From NCBI RefSeq assembly GCF_029024625.1, contig NZ_CP118953.1:2170001-2234000 (forward strand): 64,000 nt of DNA, read 5' to 3'. The notes under the pieces were generated by a model that was not told the origin of the DNA, made no database searches, and saw only the letters and a program-made list of their open reading frames with translations. Positions 9,519 to 18,566 of this stretch are shown piece after piece; the stretch's first letter is position 1, and every line of letters begins with the position of its first letter. The stretch comes from Staphylococcus chromogenes. GTDB taxonomy: Bacteria > Bacillota > Bacilli > Staphylococcales > Staphylococcaceae. Position numbers and translations under genes: made by a program.

Positions 9519-9533
9519 ACAACACTATGTTGT
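9519..9533. promoter_or_regulatory. Palindrome, probable TetR operator
   Basis: ACAACA-CTA-TGTTGT is a perfect 6-3-6 inverted repeat ending nine bases before the ATG of the YhgE-like gene and lying between it and the divergent tetR. Size and position suit a TetR-family operator. Binding is inference. Confidence 0.55.
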
Positions 9534-9542
9534 AAAAAAGAG

Positions 9543-10799
9543 ATGTTTCAATTGAAAAACAAACAAATTTGGATCATTCCTATCATGACAATGCTCATTT
9601 TAGTGCTTCTTGCAACGGCATTTTATCCAGCATATAACCCAAAACCTAAAGAGGTCCCTATGGCCATCGTCAATTTAGATACAGGAACACAAGTCCAAGG
9701 TAAAAAAATCAATATCGGTCAAAACATTGAAAAGAAAATGACAGAAAGTGACCAAAAAACCTTTAACTGGACGACATTGAAAGACAAAGATGTGGCTACA
9801 CAAAAGGTACAAAACGGCACCTATGCGGGCGCTATCGTTATTGAAAAAGATTTTAGTGCACATGCGTTCAGCCCCGCACAATCACTCATTATGAAAGATA
9901 AAACACAAGAAATGCAGGAGAAAGTTGCAACTGGTGAACTTCCTCCTCAAGTGATACAACAATTACAACAACAGGCACCAAAACCTGTAAAAATGAGTAA
10001 AGCTCAAATCAACACTTATTATAATGAAGGAGCACAAGGTCAACTTGGTCGCGTTGTCAAACAAGCACTCGATCAAATGACACAAGGAATCAATACCACA
10101 ATTAGTCAACAAAACCGCAAAGCATTAGCTCAAAATCATGTATCCATTCCGGTAGACCAACTCGATGCTGTGATACAACCTGTCAAAACACTATCGAAAG
10201 CGTATCATCCTATCAAAGACAATCAAGCTAACGGAAATGCAAGTATGGTTTTATTTATGCCTGTATGGTTAGCCTCTATGATTACGGCGGTGCTATTGTA
10301 TTTTAACTATAAACGCAACAAAACATCCGAACACCCACATTCTCGCCTCGCTTTGGCTAGTTTAACGATGCTCATTGACTTTTGTGCCAGTCTCATCGGT
10401 GGTTTTGCTTATGTTTATTTCTTACATGGTGTTCTTCACTTTGATTTTCCAAATCCATTCGTAACAGCCTTATTTGTTAGTCTTGCTGTCGCTGGATTTT
10501 CACTGCTCATCTTAGGATGTATGGTATGGGTCGGTATTTTGATTGCACCTCTCTTTTTACTGTTCGTTTTTTTCTCAATGCAGGCGGTCATGTTACCGTA
10601 CGCTATGGTGCCAAAATTTTATCAACAGTACATTCTTCCGTGGAACCCATTTAAATACTATACACGTGATATAGCGCATTTAATTTATGTCAATCCATCA
10701 TTGAGTTGGAATACGAGCATTTTCATATTTATCGCTTTTATTCTCTTCGGAGCTTTCTCCATTTTCATAGCCTACACATTCAAAAAATTTAAATCATAA
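9543..10799 (+). CDS. YhgE/Pip-like ABC-2-type membrane protein
   Basis: A 418-residue membrane protein with the YhgE/Pip architecture: one N-terminal membrane segment (about 10-30), a large extracytoplasmic region (about 33-235) beginning with the typical PMAIVNLDTG motif, then five or six C-terminal membrane segments. Such proteins belong to the ABC-2 permease superfamily (DUF3533-like) and are linked to export or phage adsorption in other Firmicutes. It is shorter than full YhgE because the long coiled-coil middle is reduced, though a Gln-rich stretch (about 130-190) remains. No ATPase gene is adjacent. The ATG follows a weak AAAAAGAG site; expression is probably under the divergent TetR regulator. 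Confidence 0.8.
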   Translation: MFQLKNKQIWIIPIMTMLILVLLATAFYPAYNPKPKEVPMAIVNLDTGTQVQGKKINIGQNIEKKMTESDQKTFNWTTLKDKDVATQKVQNGTYAGAIVIEKDFSAHAFSPAQSLIMKDKTQEMQEKVATGELPPQVIQQLQQQAPKPVKMSKAQINTYYNEGAQGQLGRVVKQALDQMTQGINTTISQQNRKALAQNHVSIPVDQLDAVIQPVKTLSKAYHPIKDNQANGNASMVLFMPVWLASMITAVLLYFNYKRNKTSEHPHSRLALASLTMLIDFCASLIGGFAYVYFLHGVLHFDFPNPFVTALFVSLAVAGFSLLILGCMVWVGILIAPLFLLFVFFSMQAVMLPYAMVPKFYQQYILPWNPFKYYTRDIAHLIYVNPSLSWNTSIFIFIAFILFGAFSIFIAYTFKKFKS

Positions 10800-10800
10800 T

Positions 10801-10855
10801 AAAAACGGTGATTGCGTTGATATGGAATTTTTCCATTTACGCATCACCGTTTTTC
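10801..10855. terminator. Bidirectional intrinsic terminator
   Basis: AAAAACGGTGAT and ATCACCGTTTTT form the outer stem, with an inner GCGT/ACGC and GGAA/TTCC extension. It separates the convergent yhgE-like and sle1 genes. Confidence 0.85.
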
Positions 10856-10860
10856 GTTCA

Positions 10861-11862
10861 CTAATGAATATATTTAAATTGTGCAACGCTGTAAGCAGGA
10901 ATCGTACGATAAGTCATAATTCCTGGGCTTGCACTGTAGTTCATTTCTGAAACTAAAATACTTCCGTCCGCATTCACACGTTCAACATAAGCCACGTGAC
11001 CATAATAGCCGACATCTGTTTGTAAAATAGAGCCCACTGCAGGACGATTGTTAATTGTGTAACCATCACGTGCGGCATTATCATCCCATGCATTCGCATT
11101 CCACCAGTAGGTACTAATCCCTTTACCAGCAGCTTGGCGTTTGTTGAAAACGTGCCAAGTACATTGACCCCAGTCATACAGATTTGAATGATTGAACACT
11201 GGAGAATAATATCCAGAGTTTGTTGGTGTCGGTGTAGAAGTTGATGTTGGTGTCGTACTCCCACTCACTTTTAACGTTTGGCCTGGGAAAATTAAAAATG
11301 ATGTTAGACCATTTAGGTTCATAATATTTTGATACGTTGTCCCATAACGTGCGGCAATAGAGGACAATGAGTCACCCGCTTGCACAGTATATGTAGACTG
11401 CGCACCTGATGTAGGACGTGTAGGTGCGGATCTTGAAGGTGACGTTGTTGTTGCACGACCACTCACTTTCAACGTTTGGCCTGGATAAATCATTGTACTT
11501 GATAGGCCGTTTAAACGCATAATATTCGTGTAAGATGTTCCATAACGTGCGGCAATAGAGGATAATGTATCTCCACTACGCACTGTATACGTCGAACCCG
11601 ACGCTGTCCCCGTTGTACGATTGTTTTGTGTTGTCGTTGATGTTCTTCCTCCAGATACTTTTAATACTTGATCTGGGAAAATTAAGTTTGAATTTAAGCC
11701 ATTGTATGACTTAAGTTGAGCGATTGAAATATTGAATTTGTTCGCAATTGACCATAATGAATCGCCTGCTTGAACACGGTACGTTGCAGCTTCTGCATCA
11801 TATGCAGCCACTGCGGTAACAGCTGATGTCCCAATCACCGCTGCAATTAATTTTTTACGCAC
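10861..11862 (-). CDS. sle1: LysM/CHAP N-acetylmuramoyl-L-alanine amidase (Sle1/Aaa-like)
   Basis: A secreted 333-residue autolysin. It has a signal peptide (residues 1-26, ending AEA), three LysM peptidoglycan-binding modules (about 27-70, 91-134, 157-200) joined by Ser/Thr-rich linkers, and a C-terminal CHAP amidase domain (about 218-333) with catalytic Cys234 in GQCTWHVF and His289 in YYGHVAYVE. This is exactly the Sle1 (Aaa) layout, an amidase that helps split daughter cells in S. aureus. The start is a GTG at 11862 behind TAGGAGGGG. A WalR box lies about 95 bases upstream, in keeping with sle1 being a WalKR target. Identification is firm. Confidence 0.95.
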   Translation of the reverse strand: MRKKLIAAVIGTSAVTAVAAYDAEAATYRVQAGDSLWSIANKFNISIAQLKSYNGLNSNLIFPDQVLKVSGGRTSTTTQNNRTTGTASGSTYTVRSGDTLSSIAARYGTSYTNIMRLNGLSSTMIYPGQTLKVSGRATTTSPSRSAPTRPTSGAQSTYTVQAGDSLSSIAARYGTTYQNIMNLNGLTSFLIFPGQTLKVSGSTTPTSTSTPTPTNSGYYSPVFNHSNLYDWGQCTWHVFNKRQAAGKGISTYWWNANAWDDNAARDGYTINNRPAVGSILQTDVGYYGHVAYVERVNADGSILVSEMNYSASPGIMTYRTIPAYSVAQFKYIH

Positions 11863-11956
11863 GCGCTTCCCCTCCTAAATAGTGTAGTTGCGTTATGCTT
11901 TATAGTTATACAAACTTATTATACACAGACTTATGCGAAAAACATATGTCCGTTAT

Positions 11957-11973
11957 ATAACATTCTTATTACA
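11957..11973 (-). promoter_or_regulatory. WalR (YycF) binding site upstream of sle1
   Basis: On the minus strand TGTAAT-AAGAA-TGTTAT matches the consensus TGTWAH-N5-TGTWAH at every position. A TATAAT -10 lies downstream at 11923-11918 and the sle1 start at 11862. Confidence 0.8.
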
Positions 11974-12083
11974 AATACTTCTACCTAATTTACGCCATTA
12001 ATCAATATTGTCATTTCGTATTATATTCTAATAGGGTTTAACAGGATTTTCTTTAATTTTAAATTTCGGGTAAATCGTGTCAT

Positions 12084-12132
12084 AAAAAAGGCCCTACAAA
12101 GACGACAATCCTTTTTCCATCTTTGTAGGGCC
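12084..12132 (-). terminator. Terminator of mccAB
   Basis: GGCCCTACAAAGA and TCTTTGTAGGGCC pair perfectly over 13 bp around an 18-base loop, followed on the minus strand by a run of six T. It sits 25 bases after the mccB stop. Confidence 0.88.
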
Positions 12133-12157
12133 ACGCAAAGCGCTATTCATACCAATG

Positions 12158-13297
12158 TTAAGCGTTTAATGCTTGTTCTAAATCTTTCACTAAATCCTCT
12201 GTATCTTCAATGCCAAGTGACAAACGTACGAGACCGTCGGCAATCCCTTCTTTTGCGCGAACGTCTGCTGGAATAGAAGCATGCGTCATTAAACTTGGAA
12301 CTGAAATTAAGCTTTCAACAGCACCTAAACTTTCAGCTAATGTAAAATATTTCGTTTTTGTAACTAATTTTTTAGCTGTTTCTACATCTTTGACTTCAAA
12401 TGACACAATCCCTGGCATACCTTCAGCTTGTTGCTGATGAATATCTGCATTCAAATGTTCCTCAAGACTTGGGTGATACACTTTGACAACAGCCTCATGT
12501 TGTTTTAAAAGCTCAACGATTGCTAAGGCGTTACGTTGAATTTGATCAAGACGTAAACCTAACGTTTTCATTCCTCTAACGAGAAGATAACTGTCTTGCG
12601 GTCCTAAAACGCCACCTGTTGAGTTTTGGATAAAACCAATGCGCTCTGCCAACGCATCGTCTTGAACCACCACGAGTCCTGCAACAACATCACTATGGCC
12701 CCCTAAATATTTTGTTGCTGAATGAACTACAATATCCGCACCTAATGTTAACGGTGTTTGGTAATAAGGGGTCATAAAAGTATTATCAACGACAGTAATT
12801 AACTCGTGTTGCTTTCCAAGTTCACTCACCGCTTTAATATCTGTCACACGTAATAAAGGATTAGAGGGTGTCTCGATAAATAACATTTTCGTATTCTCTT
12901 TGATTTTAGCTTTAACATTATCAATGTCTGTCGTATTTACGAAATCAAATTCAATCCCATAACGGTTGAACACTTTCGTCATAACACGATACGTTCCCCC
13001 GTACACATCAGAACCGACAATAATGTGATCACCTTGATCTAACAACATAATGACTGCACTGATGGCTGCCATGCCTGATCCAAACGCAAAACCGTGCGTC
13101 CCATGTTCAAGTGCCGCAATCACAGATTCAAGAGAAGTACGTGTTGGGTTTGCTGAACGAGAATATTCATACCCTTGACGCAAATCACCAATCGCATCTT
13201 GTTCATAAGTGCTCGTTTGATATATCGGCGTCGTTACCGCTCCTGTATAAGGATCTGTTGTTTGGCCCCCATGAATTAATAGCGTCTTTTTATTCAT
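12158..13297 (-). CDS. mccB: Cystathionine gamma-lyase / homocysteine gamma-lyase
   Basis: A 379-residue PLP enzyme of the Cys/Met metabolism family, cleaving cystathionine to cysteine in the reverse transsulfuration route. Family motifs include YEYSRSANPTR near residue 40, GSDVYGGTYR, and SATKYLGGHSDV, whose Lys is the PLP attachment site. The ATG at 13297 is preferred (GGAGG in the end of mccA upstream); it overlaps the mccA stop by eight bases, so the two are translationally coupled. Sequence alone does not separate gamma-lyase from cystathionine gamma-synthase (metB) use, but the partner with an MccA-like synthase supports MccB. Confidence 0.88.
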   Translation of the reverse strand: MNKKTLLIHGGQTTDPYTGAVTTPIYQTSTYEQDAIGDLRQGYEYSRSANPTRTSLESVIAALEHGTHGFAFGSGMAAISAVIMLLDQGDHIIVGSDVYGGTYRVMTKVFNRYGIEFDFVNTTDIDNVKAKIKENTKMLFIETPSNPLLRVTDIKAVSELGKQHELITVVDNTFMTPYYQTPLTLGADIVVHSATKYLGGHSDVVAGLVVVQDDALAERIGFIQNSTGGVLGPQDSYLLVRGMKTLGLRLDQIQRNALAIVELLKQHEAVVKVYHPSLEEHLNADIHQQQAEGMPGIVSFEVKDVETAKKLVTKTKYFTLAESLGAVESLISVPSLMTHASIPADVRAKEGIADGLVRLSLGIEDTEDLVKDLEQALNA

Positions 13298-14201
13298 CTT
13301 GCATTCCTCCATACGTAAAAATATTTTTAGATAAGTAACGGTCGCTTCCATCTGGAAAAACAACGACAATCTTTCCTTTTTCGAGTCGTTTCGCTGTTTG
13401 AAGTGCCCCCTCTAGTGCCGCTCCTGAAGAACTGCCTACGAGTAATCCTTCATAGCGCGCCAAATCTTTCACATGTTGGAAAGCTTTGGCATCGGAAACC
13501 ACTTCGACAGCATCAATCCACTCTCGTTTTAAAAACGTCGGCCACGTTTCCACGCCAATACCTTCAGTGTCGTGTCGCCCTTTCTCATTACCACTTAAAA
13601 TCGACCCCCTAGGTTCAACAACGACACATCGAATGCCTTGACTGACAAAACGTTCAGCGACACCTGAAAAAGTGCCACCTGAACCCGCACCAGCCACAAA
13701 ACAATCGATGTCCGGTAAATCGGTAAGAATTTCTGAAGCTAATGTATGTTGATACGCTTTTGGATTGTCTATCGTTTCAAATTGATTCGTATAAAACGCA
13801 TGATGCGTTTGTGTGTAAGCCTGTGCTTGTTGTCGCGCACCCACCATCCCCTCTTCTCGAGGTGTCCGATAGATGGTTGCCCCTAAAGCACGCATCGTTG
13901 CCATTTTCTCTTCCGCAAAACCTTCTGGAGCGAAAATGACACAGTCGATATGATAAGGGATTGCAGCCATCAATAAACCAATGCCCGTATTGCCTGCAGT
14001 CGCCTCTACGACTGTTCCCCCTTCAAGTAAATCCCCTCTGTTTAACGCCTGTTCGATTAAATATTTTCCTAAACGGTCTTTAACGCTTCCGCCAGGATTA
14101 TACATTTCTAATTTCGCATAAATTTGCACATCGTCCGTACTATAATGTGATAAGTTTACTAACGGTGTATTTCCGATTAAATCCAATTGCCGTAACTTCA
14201 T
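13290..14201 (-). CDS. mccA: O-acetylserine-dependent cystathionine beta-synthase
   Basis: A 303-residue fold-type II PLP enzyme of the cysteine synthase family, expected to join homocysteine and O-acetylserine to cystathionine for the next enzyme. Visible motifs are GNTPLV near the N-terminus, GGSVKDRLG (PLP Lys), EATAGNTGIGL (substrate Asn loop) and GSGGTFSG (phosphate loop). It heads a two-gene operon with mccB, which turns methionine-derived homocysteine into cysteine. S. aureus keeps metNPQ transporter genes nearby; none follow here. CymR-type control is likely by analogy, but I could not identify its operator. It could be annotated cysM or cysK-like. Confidence 0.88.
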   Translation of the reverse strand: MKLRQLDLIGNTPLVNLSHYSTDDVQIYAKLEMYNPGGSVKDRLGKYLIEQALNRGDLLEGGTVVEATAGNTGIGLLMAAIPYHIDCVIFAPEGFAEEKMATMRALGATIYRTPREEGMVGARQQAQAYTQTHHAFYTNQFETIDNPKAYQHTLASEILTDLPDIDCFVAGAGSGGTFSGVAERFVSQGIRCVVVEPRGSILSGNEKGRHDTEGIGVETWPTFLKREWIDAVEVVSDAKAFQHVKDLARYEGLLVGSSSGAALEGALQTAKRLEKGKIVVVFPDGSDRYLSKNIFTYGGMQDE

Positions 14202-14354
14202 ACATGTTCATCCCTAATTCTTAGTTTTCAAATATGGATTATATTATATACAGCCATTTGATTCAATCGTTATAAATCATTTCTTTTATATTCAAACTAT
14301 TCTGATAATAAAACGTCTTTCATTACGTTATACTATTTATAAGGAGGGAGCGCC

Positions 14355-14777
14355 ATGATTCATCTTCAATTTAAAACAGACCTTACGAATGACGAAGCTA
14401 TCGCACTTGCGCACGTATACCACTCAGTCGGCTGGAGGAGACATACGCCTGAAAACATCTCATTGATTTATCATCGAAGTACACATATCGTCTTAGCATA
14501 TGACGACCATCAAATTATCGGTTGCGGACGTGCTTTATCTGATGGCGTCTTCAATGCGGCGATTTATGACATTGTAGTCCGTCCTTCATATCAAAATCAA
14601 GGCATTGGACAGCGCCTTGTTCATCAACTTGTCGAGGTTCTTGGTCCTTTATCTTGTATTCATTTAATTAGCACATTAGGTAATGAAACATTTTATACAC
14701 ATTGTGGCTTTAAAAAATTAACCACTGGGATGGCGATATATCAAAACCCTGAGCTCGCATCACAATATTTAGAGTAG
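14355..14777 (+). CDS. GNAT-family N-acetyltransferase
   Basis: A 140-residue single-domain GNAT acetyltransferase. The acetyl-CoA binding motif A is clear (DIVVRPSYQNQGIGQRLV, about residues 74-91), followed by the beta-5 region and a C-terminal FYTHCGFKKL typical of the family. Substrate is unknown. The ATG sits behind an optimal AAGGAGGGAG. The downstream carboxylesterase begins within about 12 bases, so the two are probably co-transcribed. Confidence 0.85.
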   Translation: MIHLQFKTDLTNDEAIALAHVYHSVGWRRHTPENISLIYHRSTHIVLAYDDHQIIGCGRALSDGVFNAAIYDIVVRPSYQNQGIGQRLVHQLVEVLGPLSCIHLISTLGNETFYTHCGFKKLTTGMAIYQNPELASQYLE

Positions 14778-14788
14778 AGGTGATTGAT

Positions 14789-16126
14789 TTGGTTTATGTT
14801 CACACTGACTTGGGCACAATTAAAGGCGTTGCTAATGAGCATTATGAAGCCTTTAAAGGGATTCCATATGCAGCGCCTCCTATCGGTGAATACCGTTTTA
14901 AGAAAGCCCAGCCTTTCGCTCAAAGTTTAGAGGGCTTTGAAGCTGTGAAATTCAGTGCTGTCCCTATTCAACCCCCTAACAGTTTAGAAAGTTTTTTTAA
15001 TGTCCAGACAACACATTACAACCAAGATGAAGATTGCTTAACCTTAAACATTTGGCGTCCTAAACAAACTACAGCGTCAGATCGACTCCCTGTCATTGTC
15101 TATTTTTATGGGGGCAGTTTCGTCAATGGACATAGCGCACTTGATTTGTATGACCCTGCGTCGATTGTGTCACAACAACGTGTTATTGTCGTGACATTGA
15201 ATTACCGTTTAGGCGCGCTTGGATTTTTAGATTGGTCAACTTTACATCCAGATTGGGAAAATAACTTAGGCCTCTCTGATCAACACTGCGCGCTCCAATG
15301 GGTCACGCATCACATCACTGACTTTGGCGGAGACCCTCAGTGCATCACGGCGATGGGCCAGTCTGCCGGAGCGATGAGTGTACAAGCGCTTCTGTTACAT
15401 CCGACTTCTCGGAAAATGATACATCGCGCCATTTTATTGAGTGGTGCGCTCCAGTGGATGCCCCCTCAAGAAGCAAGCGTGAAAGCTCAAGAGTTCAAAA
15501 GCATAAAAAAAACATTGTATCCCAACATCCCATGGTTAGCGTTAAGTGCGTCTCAAATATTAATCCTTATGGAAAAGCTTCAAGCAAAGTATGGCAAATC
15601 AAAAGGCCTTGAATTTTTATATGCCCCGATTAAAACCGATGCATTTGAAGACGATTTTTCAAATTTAAGACTGCCGGTACTTATTAGTCAAACACAATCT
15701 GAAGGCGATATTTATATTAAATCAGAAAATCGTACGTTGGATCCCCAACAATTTCAAAAAGTGGCACGACGAACGCATGTAGACGTCCCTCACGCTATTG
15801 ACATCCAAACCGCACAACAACAAAGGGACTGGATTACAAAGCATTATTTTCATCGCCCTATCTATACTTTGACACAAGCACTAGCACGCTACACCGCTAC
15901 TTGGTCGACTACATTTACTTGGTGTCGCCCGGAACATCCGTACTATGCGAGTAGTTACCACATTTTAGACGTCCCCTTTTGGTTCGGGCGTCTTGAAATT
16001 TTAGCCGCCCATAGCCTCACACTAAAAGATAAAGAGTGGCAGTTAAGTCATGAGATGATACAAGACATGTGTACATTTGCTAAAACTGGAAAATGTAATT
16101 GGATAGGCACAAAACACTATCATTAG
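14789..16126 (+). CDS. Type B carboxylesterase
   Basis: A 445-residue alpha/beta-hydrolase of the type B carboxylesterase (PnbA-like) family, hydrolysing carboxylic esters of unknown nature. It has the N-terminal signature AFKGIPYAAPPIGEYRF, the EDCLTLNIW motif, an oxyanion-hole region YFYGGSF, and the nucleophile motif GQSAGAMS. The probable catalytic His lies in SSYHILDVPFWFG near the C-terminus. It is slightly shorter than the usual 480-500 residues. I favour the TTG at 14789 because GAGGTGA is correctly spaced; a GTG at 14780 would add three residues but overlaps that site. No signal peptide, so it acts in the cytoplasm. Confidence 0.86.
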   Translation: MVYVHTDLGTIKGVANEHYEAFKGIPYAAPPIGEYRFKKAQPFAQSLEGFEAVKFSAVPIQPPNSLESFFNVQTTHYNQDEDCLTLNIWRPKQTTASDRLPVIVYFYGGSFVNGHSALDLYDPASIVSQQRVIVVTLNYRLGALGFLDWSTLHPDWENNLGLSDQHCALQWVTHHITDFGGDPQCITAMGQSAGAMSVQALLLHPTSRKMIHRAILLSGALQWMPPQEASVKAQEFKSIKKTLYPNIPWLALSASQILILMEKLQAKYGKSKGLEFLYAPIKTDAFEDDFSNLRLPVLISQTQSEGDIYIKSENRTLDPQQFQKVARRTHVDVPHAIDIQTAQQQRDWITKHYFHRPIYTLTQALARYTATWSTTFTWCRPEHPYYASSYHILDVPFWFGRLEILAAHSLTLKDKEWQLSHEMIQDMCTFAKTGKCNWIGTKHYH

Positions 16127-16175
16127 AAGAAAAAATTGATCATAAAACACCATTGATAAATACCCCAATCTATGA

Positions 16176-16212
16176 AAAAAACCCATTGATGTATGATTTA
16201 CACCAATGGGTT
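16176..16212. terminator. Bidirectional intrinsic terminator
   Basis: AACCCATTGATGTA and TACACCAATGGGTT pair around a short loop, with an A run on the left side. It lies between the convergent esterase and NSS transporter genes. Confidence 0.8.
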
Positions 16213-16218
16213 CAAATT

Positions 16219-17547
16219 TTAAATGAGTTGTAAAATAAAGACGGCCAAAATCACGAACGGCAATACAAATTTAATTAAGAAATACCAAGGATAAATAAGT
16301 CTAAAACGGTCGGGACCAAACCCTTCTTTTAGGGCGTTAAAATCAATTAGGTAACCGACGACTAACGTGGTCGCCAACGCCCCGAGTGGCATGAGTAAAT
16401 TCGAAACTAAAAAGTCCATGTTATCAAAAATCGTTCCTGCCCCAAACGTTACGTGGCTTAATGTTCCAAACGACAACATAGCCGGAATACTAATCACGAA
16501 AACTGCGATACTCACGATGAGGGCCACCGGACGACGCTTTTGATTATCGTTACGCGTAAAGTTAGATACATTGAGTTCTAATAACGAAATCGATGAGGTC
16601 AATGCAGCAAATAAAAACAAAATTAAAAAGACAAGATAAAACAGAATTCCTAAATGCATACTTTCAAATACGAGCGGCAGTACTTTAAATAATAAACCTG
16701 GACCTTCTTCAGGTTTGTAGCCAAATGTCTGTAAGGCAGGGAAAATCGCTAAACCTGCCAATACGGAAATGAAGATATTCATGAGCACAATCGTTACAGC
16801 GGATGTTTTAATCGTCATGGCTTTAGGCGCATAACTCGCATACGTAATCATCCCCGTTGTTCCTAATGAAAGGGCGAAAAAAGATTGACCTAAAGCAAAC
16901 AACATGGATTCCATTGTGATGTCTTCCACACGAGGCTGTAGTAAATAACGGACCCCTTCCATCGCGCCATCTAAAGACAATGCTTTGATGACAATAATCA
17001 ATAAACAGATAAATAATAAGGGCATCATCAGTTTCGATGCTTTTTCTAGCCCTTTTTCAACGCCTAACATCACGATAATACAAGTCAAACCGATAAAAAT
17101 AAATTGACCGAGTAGAGTATAAACCGGATTACTAATAATGGATTCGAATTGTATGTCTCGCAGACTTGAGGGTAAAATTTGAAGTAATTGAAGTAAGACA
17201 ATCCCAATATAGATAATAATCCAACCACCGATAACACTGTAAAAACCAAACAGTACAAAGACCGCTAAATTTCCGTTCCATCCAATAAGATTAAGCCATT
17301 TTTTGCCAGTGAGTTTACCATAAATTTCGGTCGTATAAGTACGTCCTAACTTCCCAATTGTAAATTCCATCACTAATAATGGTAAACCAACGAGTATTGT
17401 GAATATTAAAAACATCAATAAAAACGCTCCGCCACCATACATACCTGCCATGTATGGAAACTTCCACATAGCCCCGAGGCCAATCGCAGACCCAGCGCTT
17501 GCAAGGATGAACCCCGTAGATGTTTTCCACTGTGACTGTTTAGACAC
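16219..17547 (-). CDS. Sodium:neurotransmitter symporter (NSS/SNF) family transporter
   Basis: A 442-residue LeuT-fold Na+-coupled transporter, probably for an amino acid. The first membrane helix carries the family signature GSAIGLGAMWKFPYMAGMYGGGAF (Na+ and substrate sites), and about eleven membrane segments follow. Bacterial members are often 440-510 residues and lack the twelfth helix, as appears true here. The start is a GTG at 17547 after GGGAGGTTATT. It is monocistronic: a terminator precedes its 3' neighbour and the upstream gene is more than 200 bases away. Substrate cannot be told from the sequence. Confidence 0.9.
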   Translation of the reverse strand: MSKQSQWKTSTGFILASAGSAIGLGAMWKFPYMAGMYGGGAFLLMFLIFTILVGLPLLVMEFTIGKLGRTYTTEIYGKLTGKKWLNLIGWNGNLAVFVLFGFYSVIGGWIIIYIGIVLLQLLQILPSSLRDIQFESIISNPVYTLLGQFIFIGLTCIIVMLGVEKGLEKASKLMMPLLFICLLIIVIKALSLDGAMEGVRYLLQPRVEDITMESMLFALGQSFFALSLGTTGMITYASYAPKAMTIKTSAVTIVLMNIFISVLAGLAIFPALQTFGYKPEEGPGLLFKVLPLVFESMHLGILFYLVFLILFLFAALTSSISLLELNVSNFTRNDNQKRRPVALIVSIAVFVISIPAMLSFGTLSHVTFGAGTIFDNMDFLVSNLLMPLGALATTLVVGYLIDFNALKEGFGPDRFRLIYPWYFLIKFVLPFVILAVFILQLI

Positions 17548-17710
17548 AGAATAACCTCCCTTTTGCTTTAAAGCGATAAAGTTTCAAAATTGAATTGTTG
17601 AAAATATACCATAAAGTCATGGAATTATCAATTGTTATTGAAAAATTTAAAATTGCCATTTCTCATTTTTTCACACCACATGTTTGTCTCCATTTCTCTA
17701 CATATAATAG

Positions 17711-17748
17711 AAAACAACGGCCTAAGCGTGGAGGCACTTAGACCGTTG
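17711..17748 (-). terminator. Terminator of ppdK-regulator operon
   Basis: CAACGGCCTAAG and CTTAGACCGTTG form a stem with one mismatch around a short loop, followed on the minus strand by TTTTC. It is about 10 bases after the regulator stop. Confidence 0.8.
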
Positions 17749-17758
17749 ATGCAATAGG

Positions 17759-18565
17759 TTATTGTAGAAATTTTTCAATGTAAAATGCGGACTCTTCGAT
17801 TGAACGATATTCCGTATTGATGACGGTTGCGTTCAATCTTTCAAAAACTTCCTCGGCATAAGCAAGTTCTTTTTTGATACGTTCGAGATCATTGTAGTTG
17901 GCTTTGCCTTTCATGCCCAATACTTTCACGCGTTCTGTGCGGATATTCATGATGTATTGGGGACTGGCAGTTAAACCAAACACTTTTAAGTTTCGATGTT
18001 TAAACACATCTTCTGGAATGCCCACCTCTGGCACGAGGGGAATATTCGCGATTTTATATCCTTTATTGGCTAAGTACATGCTGAGTGGAGTTTTAGATGT
18101 GCGTGAGACCCCAACAATCAGCGCATCCGCTTCACCGATGTCCGTAAAATGTTTGCCGTCATCGTACTTCACGGAGTATTCGATGGCATCGATACGTTTA
18201 AAATAATCGTCATCGAGCTTACGAATTCGTCCTGTTTCTTTTGCAGGTTCTAAATGTGTTTTCTCTTCAATTAATGCCATGAGGGGGGACATGTAATCGA
18301 CGTACGGAATGCCATGCGCTTTCGCATAGGCTTGCCCTGCAGCGTTGTACTCTTCCGTCACGAGTGTTGTGACAACAATGGCTCCTTTTGTTTCCGCTAG
18401 CTTTAAGACATTTAACAATTCGTCTTCATTTTTGATAAAAGAAAACTTCTTAATTTCAATTTGCGTTAAATCTGGAAACTGGCTGATGACCGCATGAATC
18501 ATGCGTTGTGCCGTTTCTCCAATCGAGTCCGACACCACAAAAATGGTAAGTTGCTTTTCTGTCAC
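17759..18565 (-). CDS. PPDK regulatory protein (bifunctional kinase/pyrophosphorylase)
   Basis: A 268-residue DUF299 protein. In this family one polypeptide phosphorylates the regulatory Thr of pyruvate phosphate dikinase using ADP and removes it by phosphorolysis. The N-terminus FVVSDSIGETA and the P-loop-like GVSRTSKTPLS are the family hallmarks, and the downstream position to ppdK agrees. I chose the GTG at 18565, one base after the ppdK stop, giving MTEKQLTIFVVSDS; the longer reading overlaps ppdK without similarity. The tight spacing implies coupled translation of enzyme and regulator. Confidence 0.92.
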   Translation of the reverse strand: MTEKQLTIFVVSDSIGETAQRMIHAVISQFPDLTQIEIKKFSFIKNEDELLNVLKLAETKGAIVVTTLVTEEYNAAGQAYAKAHGIPYVDYMSPLMALIEEKTHLEPAKETGRIRKLDDDYFKRIDAIEYSVKYDDGKHFTDIGEADALIVGVSRTSKTPLSMYLANKGYKIANIPLVPEVGIPEDVFKHRNLKVFGLTASPQYIMNIRTERVKVLGMKGKANYNDLERIKKELAYAEEVFERLNATVINTEYRSIEESAFYIEKFLQ

Positions 18566-18566
18566 A

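Noticed and set aside
10974..11264. 96-codon frame inside sle1
   Set aside because: Shadow of the CHAP-domain coding sequence in another frame; sle1 is complete and unmistakable.
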